This document shows positions 17,210 to 27,100 of a stretch of 64,000 nucleotides of DNA, in pieces. The stretch lies in assembly GCF_036965045.1 (NCBI RefSeq), contig NZ_JBALOV010000035.1, positions 186,001 to 250,000 on the forward strand. Reading direction: 5' to 3'. The stretch is from Ferdinandcohnia sp036965045. GTDB taxonomy: Bacteria > Bacillota > Bacilli > Bacillales > Bacillaceae_L. Position numbers and translations under genes: made by a program. The notes beneath the pieces were generated by a model, which saw nothing but the letters and a program-made list of their open reading frames with translations, did not search any database and was not told the origin of the DNA. Numbering within the stretch: position 1 is the stretch's first letter; every line of letters begins with the position of its first letter.

Positions 17210-19250
17210 TCAATTACTGCAGCCTGTCACTGAAATTAAAGGGATCGGTGAAGAAACAGGAATTCAGCTAAATGAGATGCACATTTTTACTATTCTTGAC
17301 CTACTTTTATACTTTCCATATCGATTTGAAGATTATAATTTACGAGACCTTGCCGAGGTGAAGCACGAGGAGAAAATAACGATTGAGGGGAAGGTTCACA
17401 GTGAACCCCTGTTAACCTATTACAATCGAAAACGATCACGCTTAACTTTCAGGGTCTTGGTAGGTCGCTATTTAATAACAGCGACCTGTTTTAATCGGCC
17501 ATATTATAAAAATAAGATCTCGTTAAATGATACTGTTACAGTTACAGGAAAATGGGATCAGCATCGGCAAACCATAACGGTTAGTGAGATTGTCTTCGGG
17601 CCGATGATAAAGGATAACCTTATTGAACCTGTGTATTCCGTAAAAGGGAAAATCACGGTAAAAGGAATGAAGCGGTTTATCGCACTTGCTCTTAACCAGT
17701 TTGGTGAACAAATTGAGGACAATCTTCCTGAGCAATTATTAGCAAGGTATCGGCTTTTACCTAAGAAGGATGCTATTAAAATCATGCATCATCCATCTGG
17801 TCATCAGGACTTAAAACAAGCCAGAAGACGTTTTGTGTATGAAGAGTTTCTGCTGTTTCAACTTAAAATGCAGGCATTAAGAAAATTTGAGCGTGAACAA
17901 ACATCGGGCACACCCATGGAGTTTCAGACCGGGAAGCTAGAGGAATTTACGAATGGATTACCATTTCCGCTTACAAGTGCCCAAAACCGCGTTGTTGATG
18001 AAATAATCGATGATTTACGTTCACCCTATCGAATGAATCGATTACTTCAAGGTGATGTTGGTTCAGGAAAGACCGTGGTTGCAGCGATTTCTTTATATGC
18101 TGCAATCCTTTCGGGATGTCAAGGAGCATTAATGGTGCCAACAGAAATTTTAGCTGAACAGCATGCCCAGTCACTTGCTGAGCTTTTCTCAAATTACGGA
18201 TTAAATATTCAACTTTTAACAAGCTCTGTGAAAGGCAAACGAAGAAGAGAAATACTCGAACAGCTTAAAACAGGGGAAATTCATATTTTGGTAGGTACCC
18301 ATGCGCTTATCCAGGATGAGGTTAATTTCAAAAAGCTTGGTCTCGTAATTACAGATGAACAGCATCGTTTTGGTGTAGAGCAGCGCAGAGTTTTACGTGA
18401 AAAGGGTGAAAATCCAGATGTGCTTTTCATGACTGCAACTCCAATTCCAAGGACGCTTGCGATAACGGTTTTTGGTGAGATGGACGTTTCGGTGATTGAT
18501 GAAATGCCAGCAGGCAGAAAAAAAATTGAAACCTATTGGGTAAAGCATGACATGCTTGAGCGGATTTTAGTCTTTATTGAAAAAGAGCTTGCAAAAGGGA
18601 GACAAGCCTATGTCATCTGTCCGCTGATTGAGGAATCCGATAAGTTAGATGTTCAAAATGCGATTGATGTTCATACGATGCTCTCCTTCCATTTTCAAAA
18701 CAAGGCGAAAGTTGGATTAATGCATGGTCGATTATCTGCAGAAGAAAAAGAAGATGTAATGAGACAATTTAGTGAAAATGAAGTTCAAATTCTCGTATCC
18801 ACAACGGTTGTTGAGGTAGGTGTAAACGTTCCAAATGCCACTTTGATGGTGATTTATGATGCTGAGCGTTTCGGTCTTTCCCAACTACACCAATTACGAG
18901 GACGTGTCGGAAGAGGTAGTGAACAATCTTATTGTATTCTTCTTGCTGACCCAAAATCTGAAGTTGGAAAAGAGAGAATGCGGATCATGACAGAAACAAA
19001 TGATGGCTTTGTTCTGTCAGAAAAAGATCTGGAGCTTCGTGGACCAGGTGACTTCTTTGGTCGTAAACAAAGTGGCGTCCCTGAATTTAAGGTAGCTGAC
19101 ATGGTTCATGATTATCGTACACTAGAAGTAGCCCGAAATGATGCTGCCAAACTAATTAATTCAAAGGCGTTTTGGGAGGATCAATCGTATAAATACCTCC
19201 GGGAGGATTTATTACAAACGGGTATTTTAGATGGAGAAAAACTGGATTAA
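17202..19250 (+). CDS. recG: ATP-dependent DNA helicase RecG
   Basis: 682 residues from GTG 17202. The N-terminal wedge/OB domain (to about 260, containing YFPYRFEDY and TVTGKWDQHRQTITVSE) precedes helicase motifs. These are Walker A GDVGSGKTVVAAI, DEQH box ITDEQHRFG, TATPIPRTLAIT, STTVVEVGVNVPNA and QLRGRVGRG. RecG remodels stalled forks and Holliday junctions. The length equals the B. subtilis enzyme. A strong terminator closes the unit. Confidence 0.97.
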   Translation: MNSQLLQPVTEIKGIGEETGIQLNEMHIFTILDLLLYFPYRFEDYNLRDLAEVKHEEKITIEGKVHSEPLLTYYNRKRSRLTFRVLVGRYLITATCFNRPYYKNKISLNDTVTVTGKWDQHRQTITVSEIVFGPMIKDNLIEPVYSVKGKITVKGMKRFIALALNQFGEQIEDNLPEQLLARYRLLPKKDAIKIMHHPSGHQDLKQARRRFVYEEFLLFQLKMQALRKFEREQTSGTPMEFQTGKLEEFTNGLPFPLTSAQNRVVDEIIDDLRSPYRMNRLLQGDVGSGKTVVAAISLYAAILSGCQGALMVPTEILAEQHAQSLAELFSNYGLNIQLLTSSVKGKRRREILEQLKTGEIHILVGTHALIQDEVNFKKLGLVITDEQHRFGVEQRRVLREKGENPDVLFMTATPIPRTLAITVFGEMDVSVIDEMPAGRKKIETYWVKHDMLERILVFIEKELAKGRQAYVICPLIEESDKLDVQNAIDVHTMLSFHFQNKAKVGLMHGRLSAEEKEDVMRQFSENEVQILVSTTVVEVGVNVPNATLMVIYDAERFGLSQLHQLRGRVGRGSEQSYCILLADPKSEVGKERMRIMTETNDGFVLSEKDLELRGPGDFFGRKQSGVPEFKVADMVHDYRTLEVARNDAAKLINSKAFWEDQSYKYLREDLLQTGILDGEKLD

Positions 19251-19262
19251 ACCATTTGCTTT

Positions 19263-19307
19263 AAGGCAGATTGTAAGGAGTTTTTTTTCTTGCAATCTGC
19301 CTTTTTA
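19263..19307 (+). terminator. Intrinsic terminator after recG
   Basis: A 15-bp stem, AAGGCAGATTGTAAG (19263-19277) with CTTGCAATCTGCCTT (19289-19303), has one G-T pair and is followed by TTTAAAT. Its right arm contains the -35 box of the fapR promoter. Confidence 0.85.
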
Positions 19308-19318
19308 AATTATATACT
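19290..19318 (+). promoter_or_regulatory. Sigma-A promoter of the fapR operon
   Basis: TTGCAA (19290-19295), a 17-base spacer and TATACT (19313-19318). The -35 is inside the recG terminator stem. The predicted start (about 19325) falls in the FapR box. Confidence 0.7.
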
Positions 19319-19323
19319 AACTA

Positions 19324-19340
19324 TTAGTACCTAGTCATAA
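19324..19340. promoter_or_regulatory. FapR operator
   Basis: TTAGTACCTAGTCATAA matches the known FapR box (inverted repeat TTAGTACC...). It sits directly downstream of the -10, the position used in B. subtilis, where bound FapR blocks transcription until malonyl-CoA or malonyl-ACP releases it. Confidence 0.85.
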
Positions 19341-19362
19341 GAGTGCGGACGGTGTATTTTTA

Positions 19363-19941
19363 ATGAGAAGAAATAAAAAAGAACGGCAGCAACTACTTAA
19401 GGGAACAATAAAAGTGAATCCATTTATTACGGATGAAGACTTAGCCGAAAAATTCAAGGTTAGTGTTCAAACGATTCGTTTGGATCGTTTGGAGTTATCC
19501 ATCCCTGAGCTTCGTGAGAGAATTAAGAATGTTGCTGAGAAAAAACTAGATGATGAAGTCAAAGCTTTGCCAATTGAAGAAGTCATTGGTGAAATTATCG
19601 ATATTGAACTAGACGAAAGTGCAATTTCAATTTTTGATGTCACAAATGAGCATGTGTTTAAACGAAATCAAATTGCTCGTGGACATCATCTTTTTGCCCA
19701 AGCAAACTCATTAGCGGTTGCTGTTATTAATGATGAACTTGCCCTTACTGCAAAGGCAAATATTCGGTTTACAAGACAGGTAAAAGCCGGGGAGAGAGTT
19801 GTTGCAAAAGCTAAAGTAAAGGGTTCACAGGAAAAAGATCGAACGATTGTAGATGTAAATAGTTATGTCGGAAATGAAATCGTGTTTTCCGGTGAATTTA
19901 CAATGTATCGTTCTAATAAACAAGTAAAAACTGATTCATAA
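19363..19941 (+). CDS. fapR: Fatty acid and phospholipid synthesis repressor FapR
   Basis: 192 residues from ATG 19363. The N-terminal DeoR-like winged helix (about 1-60) includes TDEDLAEKFKVSVQTIRLDRLEL. A linker leads to a hot-dog thioesterase-like domain containing RNQIARGHHLFAQANSLAVA, which binds malonyl-CoA. FapR represses its own operon and other lipid genes and is lifted by malonyl thioesters. The operator at 19324-19340 supports this. B. subtilis FapR is 188 aa. Confidence 0.97.
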   Translation: MRRNKKERQQLLKGTIKVNPFITDEDLAEKFKVSVQTIRLDRLELSIPELRERIKNVAEKKLDDEVKALPIEEVIGEIIDIELDESAISIFDVTNEHVFKRNQIARGHHLFAQANSLAVAVINDELALTAKANIRFTRQVKAGERVVAKAKVKGSQEKDRTIVDVNSYVGNEIVFSGEFTMYRSNKQVKTDS

Positions 19942-19994
19942 TAGTGAACAAAACAAGTACCCAGCTCTCAATAGAAACAAAAGGAATGATTAAG

Positions 19995-20996
19995 ATGAAA
20001 CTTGCGATAGATGCAATGGGTGGAGATCATGCACCAGAGGAAATTGTTAAGGGAACAATGACTGCATTACAGCATTATAAAGATCTGGAAGTAACTTTAA
20101 TTGGTGATGAAGCAAAGATTCGTCAATATATGACTGAAGATGAAAGAATAACAATCATACATACAACAGAAATAATTGAAGGTACAGATGAACCTGTAAG
20201 AGCCGTGAGGAGAAAAAAGAATGCATCCATGGTTTTAATGGCGAAAGAGGTGAGCGAGGGACGTGCTGACGCATGTATTTCAGCTGGAAATACGGGGGCT
20301 CTCATGACTGCTGGACTTTTCATCGTCGGAAGAATTGAAGGAATTGACCGGCCTGCATTAGCACCAACCCTCCCCACTTTGGATAAAAAGGGTTTTCTTA
20401 TGCTAGATGTAGGTGCAAATGTTGATGCGAAACCAGAGCACTTGCTTCAATATGCCATCATGGGATCGATATATTCCGCAAAGGTTCGTGGAGTTGCTAA
20501 TCCTAGAGTTGGTTTATTAAATGTCGGTACAGAAGATAAAAAAGGAAATGAACTTACCAAACATGCTTTTGACTTAATCAAAGCCACACATCTTAATTTC
20601 ATTGGAAATGTTGAGGCAAGAGATTTACTTGACGGAGTGGCAGATGTTGTTGTTACCGATGGTTTTACAGGAAATGTTACCTTAAAAACCATCGAGGGTA
20701 CTGCTCTATCCATGTTTAAGATGCTAAAAACCGCCTTCACAACCAATTTAAAGAGTAAAATAGCAGCCGGACTTTTAATGCCAGAGCTAAAGGTGTTAAA
20801 AAAGACACTGGATTACTCAGAATATGGCGGTGCAGGGCTCTTTGGTTTAAAGGCACCTGTAATCAAAGCACATGGCTCTTCCGATGCGAATGGTCTATTT
20901 AGTGCGATAAGACAAACATACGAGATGGTTGAAAAAGATGTTGCCGGTACAATTCGTAAAACATTAGAGGACATCCATCCAAAAGTAGATGAATAG
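19995..20996 (+). CDS. plsX: Phosphate acyltransferase PlsX
   Basis: 333 residues from ATG 19995, chosen because AAAGGA sits nine bases upstream. The in-frame GTG 19944 and ATG 19986 have no usable SD. The protein begins MKLAIDAMGGDHAP and contains SAGNTGALMTAG, LLNVGTEDKKGNEL, VVTDGFTGNVTLKT and the EYGGAGLFGL loop. PlsX makes acyl-phosphate from acyl-ACP, the donor for PlsY in phospholipid synthesis. The length is identical to B. subtilis PlsX. It is the second gene of the FapR operon. Confidence 0.96.
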   Translation: MKLAIDAMGGDHAPEEIVKGTMTALQHYKDLEVTLIGDEAKIRQYMTEDERITIIHTTEIIEGTDEPVRAVRRKKNASMVLMAKEVSEGRADACISAGNTGALMTAGLFIVGRIEGIDRPALAPTLPTLDKKGFLMLDVGANVDAKPEHLLQYAIMGSIYSAKVRGVANPRVGLLNVGTEDKKGNELTKHAFDLIKATHLNFIGNVEARDLLDGVADVVVTDGFTGNVTLKTIEGTALSMFKMLKTAFTTNLKSKIAAGLLMPELKVLKKTLDYSEYGGAGLFGLKAPVIKAHGSSDANGLFSAIRQTYEMVEKDVAGTIRKTLEDIHPKVDE

Positions 20997-21008
20997 GGGG
21001 AATGTAGA

Positions 21009-21953
21009 ATGAGCATGATTGCATTCGTTTTTCCAGGACAAGGTTCGCAAATTGTGGGAATGGGAAAGGAATTAGCCGATTCTCAAGAAGTGGTTCAGGA
21101 TATTTTTACAAGAGCTGATAAAGCATTAGGGGAGGAGCTCTCTTCTCTCATCTTTAACGGACCGCAAGAAACACTCACGTTAACAGTAAATGCACAACCA
21201 TCACTACTGACAACAAGTATTGCAATTTTGGAGAAATTTAAGGAAGCTAATATAGTACCCGGGTTTGTTGCTGGACATAGTCTTGGTGAGTACACCGCAT
21301 TAGTCGCTGCTGGTGCACTAAGCTTTGAAGACGCTGTGCGTACGGTTCGTAAACGCGGCGAATTTATGGAGGAAGCCGTTCCGGCAGGACAAGGAACAAT
21401 GGCTGCCATTCTTGGGATGAGTCGTGAGGACTTACAAGCGGTAACAGATGAAATTTCTCATGCAGGTCATCCAGTTCAATTGGCAAATATTAACTGCCCA
21501 GGACAAATTGTAATTTCAGGAGCAGCAGAAGGTGTTAAGCAGGCTTGTGAATTAGCAAAGGAAAAAGGTGCGAAGCGTGCTATCCCACTTGAGGTGAGTG
21601 GACCGTTCCATTCTTCATTAATGGAACCTGCAGCAGCTAAATTACGTGCTGTACTTGATCAGATTGAGATTAATGATGCAAATGTACCAGTTATTGCAAA
21701 CGTAAACGCAGCTGAAATGACATCAGCACAGCAAATTAAGGAAAATCTAGTAAAGCAATTGTATTCACCTGTATTATGGGAAAATTCAGTTCAATACATG
21801 CTAGACCAAGGTGTCGATACCTTTATCGAAATTGGGCCAGGTAAAGTGCTCTCAGGATTAATTAAGAAAGTAAATCGTAGAGTTGCAACTTATGCAATCA
21901 GTGACATAGAAACACTTGAGGCAACGATTCGAGCAATAAAGGAGGGAAATTAA
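21009..21953 (+). CDS. fabD: Malonyl-CoA:ACP transacylase
   Basis: 314 residues beginning MSMIAFVFPGQGSQ. The nucleophile elbow GHSLGE carries the catalytic Ser, PGQIVISG follows, and the catalytic His lies in SGPFHSSLM. It moves malonyl from CoA to ACP for fatty-acid elongation. The substrate, malonyl-CoA, is also the inducer sensed by FapR at the head of the operon. fabG starts 1 base after the stop. Confidence 0.97.
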   Translation: MSMIAFVFPGQGSQIVGMGKELADSQEVVQDIFTRADKALGEELSSLIFNGPQETLTLTVNAQPSLLTTSIAILEKFKEANIVPGFVAGHSLGEYTALVAAGALSFEDAVRTVRKRGEFMEEAVPAGQGTMAAILGMSREDLQAVTDEISHAGHPVQLANINCPGQIVISGAAEGVKQACELAKEKGAKRAIPLEVSGPFHSSLMEPAAAKLRAVLDQIEINDANVPVIANVNAAEMTSAQQIKENLVKQLYSPVLWENSVQYMLDQGVDTFIEIGPGKVLSGLIKKVNRRVATYAISDIETLEATIRAIKEGN

Positions 21954-21954
21954 G

Positions 21955-22695
21955 ATGTTAAATGGCAAAGTAGCATTGGTTACCGGTGCCTCACGGGGAA
22001 TCGGCCGTACGATTGCAATTGAACTTGCAAAAGCAGGTGCAAAGGTTGCAGTAAACTATTCCGGCAGTGAGCAAAAAGCAAATGAAGTTGTGGATGAAAT
22101 CAAAGCATTAGGACAGGAGGCTTTTGCGATTCAGGCAAATGTTTCTGATGCAGATTCGGTTACGAATATGGTAAAAGAGGTTATCTCGACATTTGGTAGT
22201 CTTGATATCCTTGTTAATAATGCTGGAATTACACGAGATAATCTATTAATGAGAATGAAAGAAGAAGAATGGGACGATGTGATTAATATTAATCTAAAAG
22301 GTGTGTTCCTTTGTACAAAAGCTGTAACTAGACAAATGATGAAGCAGCGCTCTGGTAAAATTATCAATATCGCCTCTATTGTAGGGGTTAGTGGGAATCC
22401 TGGACAAGCTAACTATGTAGCTGCAAAAGCTGGCGTAATTGGCTTAACAAAAACAACTGCGAAAGAATTAGCAAGTCGCAATATTAACGTTAACGCAGTT
22501 GCACCAGGTTTTATTACGACAGAAATGACCGACCAGCTTCCAGAAGATATTAAAAACGATATGCTAAAATTAATTCCTCTTTCTAGGTTTGGTGAAACAA
22601 CTGATATTTCCGGAGTTGTTTTATTCCTGGCATCTGATCAAAGCAATTATATGACAGGCCAAACCTTGCATATAGACGGTGGAATGGTGATGTAA
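21955..22695 (+). CDS. fabG: 3-oxoacyl-ACP reductase
   Basis: 246 residues from ATG 21955, after GGAGG. A short-chain dehydrogenase: TGASRGIGRTIA (NADPH loop), LVNNAGITRDN, the catalytic triad with Ser in IASIVGVSGN and YVAAKAGVIG (Tyr, Lys), and NAVAPGFITTEM. It reduces 3-oxoacyl-ACP in the elongation cycle. It is the last gene of the FapR unit before the separate acpP promoter. Confidence 0.96.
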   Translation: MLNGKVALVTGASRGIGRTIAIELAKAGAKVAVNYSGSEQKANEVVDEIKALGQEAFAIQANVSDADSVTNMVKEVISTFGSLDILVNNAGITRDNLLMRMKEEEWDDVININLKGVFLCTKAVTRQMMKQRSGKIINIASIVGVSGNPGQANYVAAKAGVIGLTKTTAKELASRNINVNAVAPGFITTEMTDQLPEDIKNDMLKLIPLSRFGETTDISGVVLFLASDQSNYMTGQTLHIDGGMVM

Positions 22696-22743
22696 GTTGA
22701 AAGCAGTATAAAAATAAAACCACTTGCTTTTTACTTTATGCTC

Positions 22744-22773
22744 TTGCGCTTTCCTAGGGTAAACCAATATAAT
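22744..22773 (+). promoter_or_regulatory. Probable acpP promoter
   Basis: TTGCGC (22744-22749), an 18-base spacer and a perfect TATAAT (22768-22773) lie between fabG and acpP. It would let acyl carrier protein be made at a higher level than the rest of the operon. Confidence 0.55.
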
Positions 22774-22795
22774 ACTTTGAGGGGAGGTGAATGGA

Positions 22796-23029
22796 ATGGC
22801 AGATGTATTTGAGAGAATTACAAAAATCGTGGTTGACCGCTTAGGTGTTGAAGAATCAGCAGTAACTTTAGAGGCTTCTTTTAAAGATGATCTAGGAGCG
22901 GATTCACTAGACGTTGTTGAACTAGTTATGGAACTTGAGGACGAGTTTGACATGGAAATTTCAGACGACGAGGCTGAAAAAATTTCTACAGTTGGTGACG
23001 CTGTAAATTACATAAAAAGCCAGCTATAA
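22796..23029 (+). CDS. acpP: Acyl carrier protein
   Basis: 77 residues from ATG 22796, after the very strong GGGGAGGTGA. The 4'-phosphopantetheine attachment motif GADSLDVVEL places the modified Ser at residue 37. The rest is acidic, with EISDDEAEKISTVGDAVNY. It carries growing acyl chains for the Fab enzymes and PlsX. It has its own promoter upstream and a terminator 14 bases after the stop. Confidence 0.98.
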   Translation: MADVFERITKIVVDRLGVEESAVTLEASFKDDLGADSLDVVELVMELEDEFDMEISDDEAEKISTVGDAVNYIKSQL

Positions 23030-23042
23030 TTCTTAAATTGTA

Positions 23043-23070
23043 AAAGTCCCGTTATTTAAACGGGGCTTTC
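23043..23070 (+). terminator. Intrinsic terminator after acpP
   Basis: AAAGTCCCGTT (23043-23053) pairs with AACGGGGCTTT (23059-23069), with one G-T pair. The T-run is short. Confidence 0.7.
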
Positions 23071-23076
23071 TCAAAG

Positions 23077-23260
23077 TGTCTAGCGCAAGCGCCTAGCCCC
23101 TCGAGGTCTAATAACCTGTGTCAAGAAAAGTCCAAGAACGACTTTTTTTGACACAGAACATTAGCTTGTCGGGCTTGCGCAGGATGTGCTGACGTCTACG
23201 TTTGCCACAGGACGTGGCGGTATTTAGTAGACGTTCCATCCCAAGGCGTTTGCGCTTTTC
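23077..23260. repeat. Large structured palindromic repeat upstream of rnc
   Basis: A 184-base, G+C-richer block. The outer ends are imperfect complements: AGCGCAAGCGCCTAG at the left, AAGGCGTTTGCGCTTTTC at the right. Inside are a 17-bp hairpin with one mismatch (23116-23132 with 23140-23156), an 8-bp pair ACGTCTAC/GTAGACGT around 23190-23235, and a small GCCAC-GTGGC loop within it. It has the ends of the family seen at 4150-4175 and 12817-12936 but a different, larger core. It is not coding. It ends 5 bases before the rnc Shine-Dalgarno and would form the rnc leader. Confidence 0.75.
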
Positions 23261-23279
23261 TCATTGGAGGTTACGTAAG

Positions 23280-24011
23280 GTGAAGCGGATAAATAAAGAC
23301 AAAGGCAATAAGTTCACTCCGAAGTTTAAAGTTTTTCAGGAGCGACTAGGGATTCATTTTCAAGATGAGAACCTACTTATTCAAGCATTTACACATTCAT
23401 CTTATGTGAATGAGCATCGAAAAAAGCCGCATGAAGACAATGAACGGCTAGAATTTTTAGGAGATGCTGTTTTAGAGCTAACCATTTCCAAGTTTTTATT
23501 TAACAAATTTCCAATTATGAGCGAAGGCGAATTAACGAAGATGCGTGCAGCTATTGTTTGTGAACCATCTTTAGTTACGTTTGCCAATGAACTTAAATTT
23601 GGGGAGCTTGTTTTACTAGGTAAAGGTGAGGAAATGACTGGTGGAAGAGAGCGACCGGCCCTATTAGCTGATGTGTTTGAAGCATTTATTGGGGCACTAT
23701 ACCTTGATAAAGGTCTAGATGTTGTGAACCAGTTTTTAGATCAAACAGTCATACCAAAAATTAATGCGGGTGCTTTTTCTCATGTGATGGATTATAAGAG
23801 TCAGCTTCAAGAGCTTGTACAACGAGATGGAACTGGAATCATCGAGTATAAGGTGCTCCAAGAAAAAGGGCCTGCACATAGTCGTGAATTTGTTTCAAGA
23901 GTATCCCTAAATGGTGAGGAGCTTGGGACAGGTACAGGTAGATCGAAAAAAGAAGCTGAGCAACATGCAGCAGAAATAGCATTAAAGAAGTTAAAAAACA
24001 AACAACAATAA
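23280..24011 (+). CDS. rnc: Ribonuclease III
   Basis: 243 residues from GTG 23280, nine bases after GGAGG (23266-23270). In-frame starts further up lie in the repeat and were rejected. The endonuclease domain has the signature NERLEFLGD (residues 54-62), which holds the catalytic acidic residues, and DVFEAFIGALYLD. The C-terminal dsRNA-binding domain (from about 165) ends GRSKKEAEQHAAEIALKKL. It cuts double-stranded RNA in rRNA processing and mRNA turnover. It precedes smc and ftsY as in B. subtilis. Confidence 0.96.
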   Translation: MKRINKDKGNKFTPKFKVFQERLGIHFQDENLLIQAFTHSSYVNEHRKKPHEDNERLEFLGDAVLELTISKFLFNKFPIMSEGELTKMRAAIVCEPSLVTFANELKFGELVLLGKGEEMTGGRERPALLADVFEAFIGALYLDKGLDVVNQFLDQTVIPKINAGAFSHVMDYKSQLQELVQRDGTGIIEYKVLQEKGPAHSREFVSRVSLNGEELGTGTGRSKKEAEQHAAEIALKKLKNKQQ

Positions 24012-24020
24012 GGTAGAGTG

Positions 24021-24047
24021 CCCCACGATTTCGTGGGGTTATATTTT
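24021..24047 (+). terminator. Intrinsic terminator after rnc
   Basis: The perfect stem CCCCACGA-TT-TCGTGGGG (24021-24038) is followed by TTATATTTTT. It separates rnc from smc. In the gap beyond, an extended -10 (TGTTAAAAT, 24095-24103) may start smc transcription, although its -35 is weak. Confidence 0.85.
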
Positions 24048-24139
24048 TGCCTAATTGGTTGCTGTAAAAAGTAATCCAATAACATACAAGTTTGTGTTAA
24101 AATATGTAGGACTTGAATTTCGAATTGAGGGGGAAGTTT

Positions 24140-27100
24140 ATGTTCCTCAAACGTTTAGATATAGTAGGATTTAAATCGTTTGCTGAAAGAATTGCAGTAG
24201 ATTTTGTACCGGGTGTAACGGCTGTTGTAGGACCAAATGGAAGTGGGAAAAGTAATATCACAGACGGAATTCGTTGGGTTCTTGGAGAACAGTCAGCAAA
24301 ATCACTGCGTGGATCGAAAATGGAAGATATCATTTTCGCAGGAAGTGACAGCCGCAAAGCATTGAATGTAGCTGAAGTCACAATAACATTAGATAACGAG
24401 GATCATTTTTTACCAATTGATTACCACGAAGTAAGTGTCACACGTCGTGTCTATCGATCTGGAGAAAGTGAATTTTTGATCAATAAACAAGCATGTCGAC
24501 TTAAAGATATAGTTGACTTATTTATGGATTCTGGACTTGGCCGCGAAGCTTTTTCCATTATTAGTCAGGGGAAAGTAGAAGAGATTTTAAGTAGTAAAGC
24601 TGAAGAGAGAAGAAGCATCTTTGAAGNNNNNNNNNNNNNNNNNNNNNNNNNNNNNNNNNNNNNNNNNNNAGGCGGCAGGGGTTTTAAAATATAAAACCCG
24701 TAAAAAGAAAGCAGAATATAAGCTTGCTGAAACTCAGGAAAATTTAAATCGGGTCAACGACATTATTCATGAGCTTGAATCGCAAATTGAACCATTGCAA
24801 ATTCAGTCTTCCATTGCGCAAGACTATCTTGAGAAAAAAGAAGAGCTAGAAACCATTGAAGTTGGCTTAACCGTGTATGAAATTGAGGATCTTCACGAAA
24901 AGTGGGAAAAGCTATCAAAGCTTGTTGAAGAGCATAAAGAACAGGAATTAGCTTTAAACACAAAACTTCAAAGTAAGGAAGCGAAAATTGAGGAGCTAAG
25001 AACTGAAATCGAGGCGACCGATTCTTCAATACATGAACTTCAACAACTTCTTTTACGGACCAGTGAGGAACTTGAAAAACTGGAAGGGCGAAAAGAAGTT
25101 TTAAAAGAACGCAAAAAAAATGCGACGCAAAATAAAGGTCAGCTTGAAAATTCAATTCTAGAATTATCGCATAAGCTGGAGAGCTTAACCGAAAGAAAAC
25201 AAAAGGAACAACTTGAACTATCAAGGTTAAGTGAAGAAGTTGATGAACTTGAACAACAATTAAAGGAAAAACAAACTTTACTTGCTTCGTATGATCAAAA
25301 CATCGAAGAGAAAATTGAGAACTTAAAAAGTGATTATTTTGAGTTGCTCAATAAGCAGGCCTCGTATCGAAACGAAGTGGGTTATATTAAGGAGCAACTT
25401 TCGCAACAAGAAGCGAAAGTCAATCGTCTAGATGAATCAAATCAAAAATATTTAACAGAGCGCAAGGAAATTCTTGATGAAAAAGTACGACTCCAAACAA
25501 AGCTTTCCGTTATTGAACAAGAAATTAATCATCAAATTGTTTCTTTTAGAGACTTACAAGCAAAACTAGAAAATAATAAGAAAAACTATCAGAAGCAAGA
25601 GAGTATGCTTTATCAGGCATATCAATACTTACAGCAAACGAAATCAAGGAAAGAAATGCTCGAAGAAATGCAGGATGATTATTCCGGTTTCTTCCAAGGT
25701 GTTAAGGAAGTTTTAAAAGCAAGAAATGATCAGTTACAAGGGATTGAAGGAGCCATTGCAGAGCTCATTCATGTTCCAAAGGATTATGAAACGGCTATTG
25801 AAATTGCATTGGGTGCTGCAACACAGCATATTGTCGTAGATAATGAAAAAAATGCTAGAACAGCTATCCAGTATTTAAAGAAAAATTCATACGGCAGAGC
25901 GACATTTTTACCTATGAATGTGATTAAGGAACGCTCGATTTCAGCAACACAACTTGTTGCAATCAAGGGGCATCCAGCATTCATTGGTGTAGCTTCTGAA
26001 TTAGTTACCTATGAAGAAAGATTTCACTCTGTTATCGCAAATCTCTTGGGAACAATCTTGATTACAACAGATTTAAAAGGTGCGAATGAACTTGCTTCGC
26101 TTGTGGGGCATAGGTATCGAGTTGTTACCCTTGAAGGTGATGTTGTCAATCCAGGCGGTTCGATGACAGGGGGGGCAGTTAAGCAGAAATCAAATTCTCT
26201 ACTTAGCCGTGGCCGAGAACTCGAGACCATAACTGAAAAGCTTGCAGAAATGGAAGCGAAAACGGCTGAACTCGAAAAAACAGTCAAGGATAAGAAAAAG
26301 CAAATAGCGGAACAAGAAGTTAGGCTTGAAAGTCTGCGACAAGCAGGTGAATCCTTGCGATTAAAAGAGCAAACTGTTAAAGGTGAATACCGTGAAGTTT
26401 CTGTAAAAGAGCAAAATGTGAATGAGCATTTAGAATTATATGATGACGAGAAGAAACAATATCAAGAAGATAAGGAAAGAATGACTGCTCGTTTAGACGA
26501 GCTCACATCTGAATTATCTGCTCTTGAAGAAGAGCTTCATACATTAGACAAGACAATCAGCCAGCTCAATTCCCAAAAATCTGTCCAACAGACCTCACGT
26601 GAAACGGTACAAACAGAAATTACCGATCAGAAGGTGATTTTAGCAAGGAAAAAACAAGCGCTTGAACATCAACAAGAGAAAGTGGATCGGATCGAAGAAG
26701 AAGTGAGTGAAGGGTTTGCTAGGCTGACTGATTTAAAAGAGGATTTAGCGTTGCTTGATAACGAAATGACTTCAAGTAACTCTGGAGAAAGAGAGCTAGA
26801 AGAATCGGCAAAACAAAAATCCAAAGATAAAAATGAAACTATTCAGATGATCAGCAATAAACGCGAGCATCGCCTAAAACTACAAACAACCCTTGAAGAT
26901 ATTGAACGAGAGTTAAAGGAATCAAAACGTCAATACAAGCAGCTTGTTGATATCTTACAGGATGAAGAAGTAAAGGTGAATCGCTTGGATGTTGAATTAG
27001 AAAATTGTTTAACACATCTTCGTGAGGAGTATTTATTAACCTATGAAGCTGCAAAGGAACAATTTCCACTTCAAATTGAAGTTTCTGAAGCAAGAAAGAA

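Noticed and set aside
24113..24694. smc read as two separate or broken genes
   Set aside because: Both parts are in perfect register once the Ns are removed. The break is an assembly artefact, not a frameshift.
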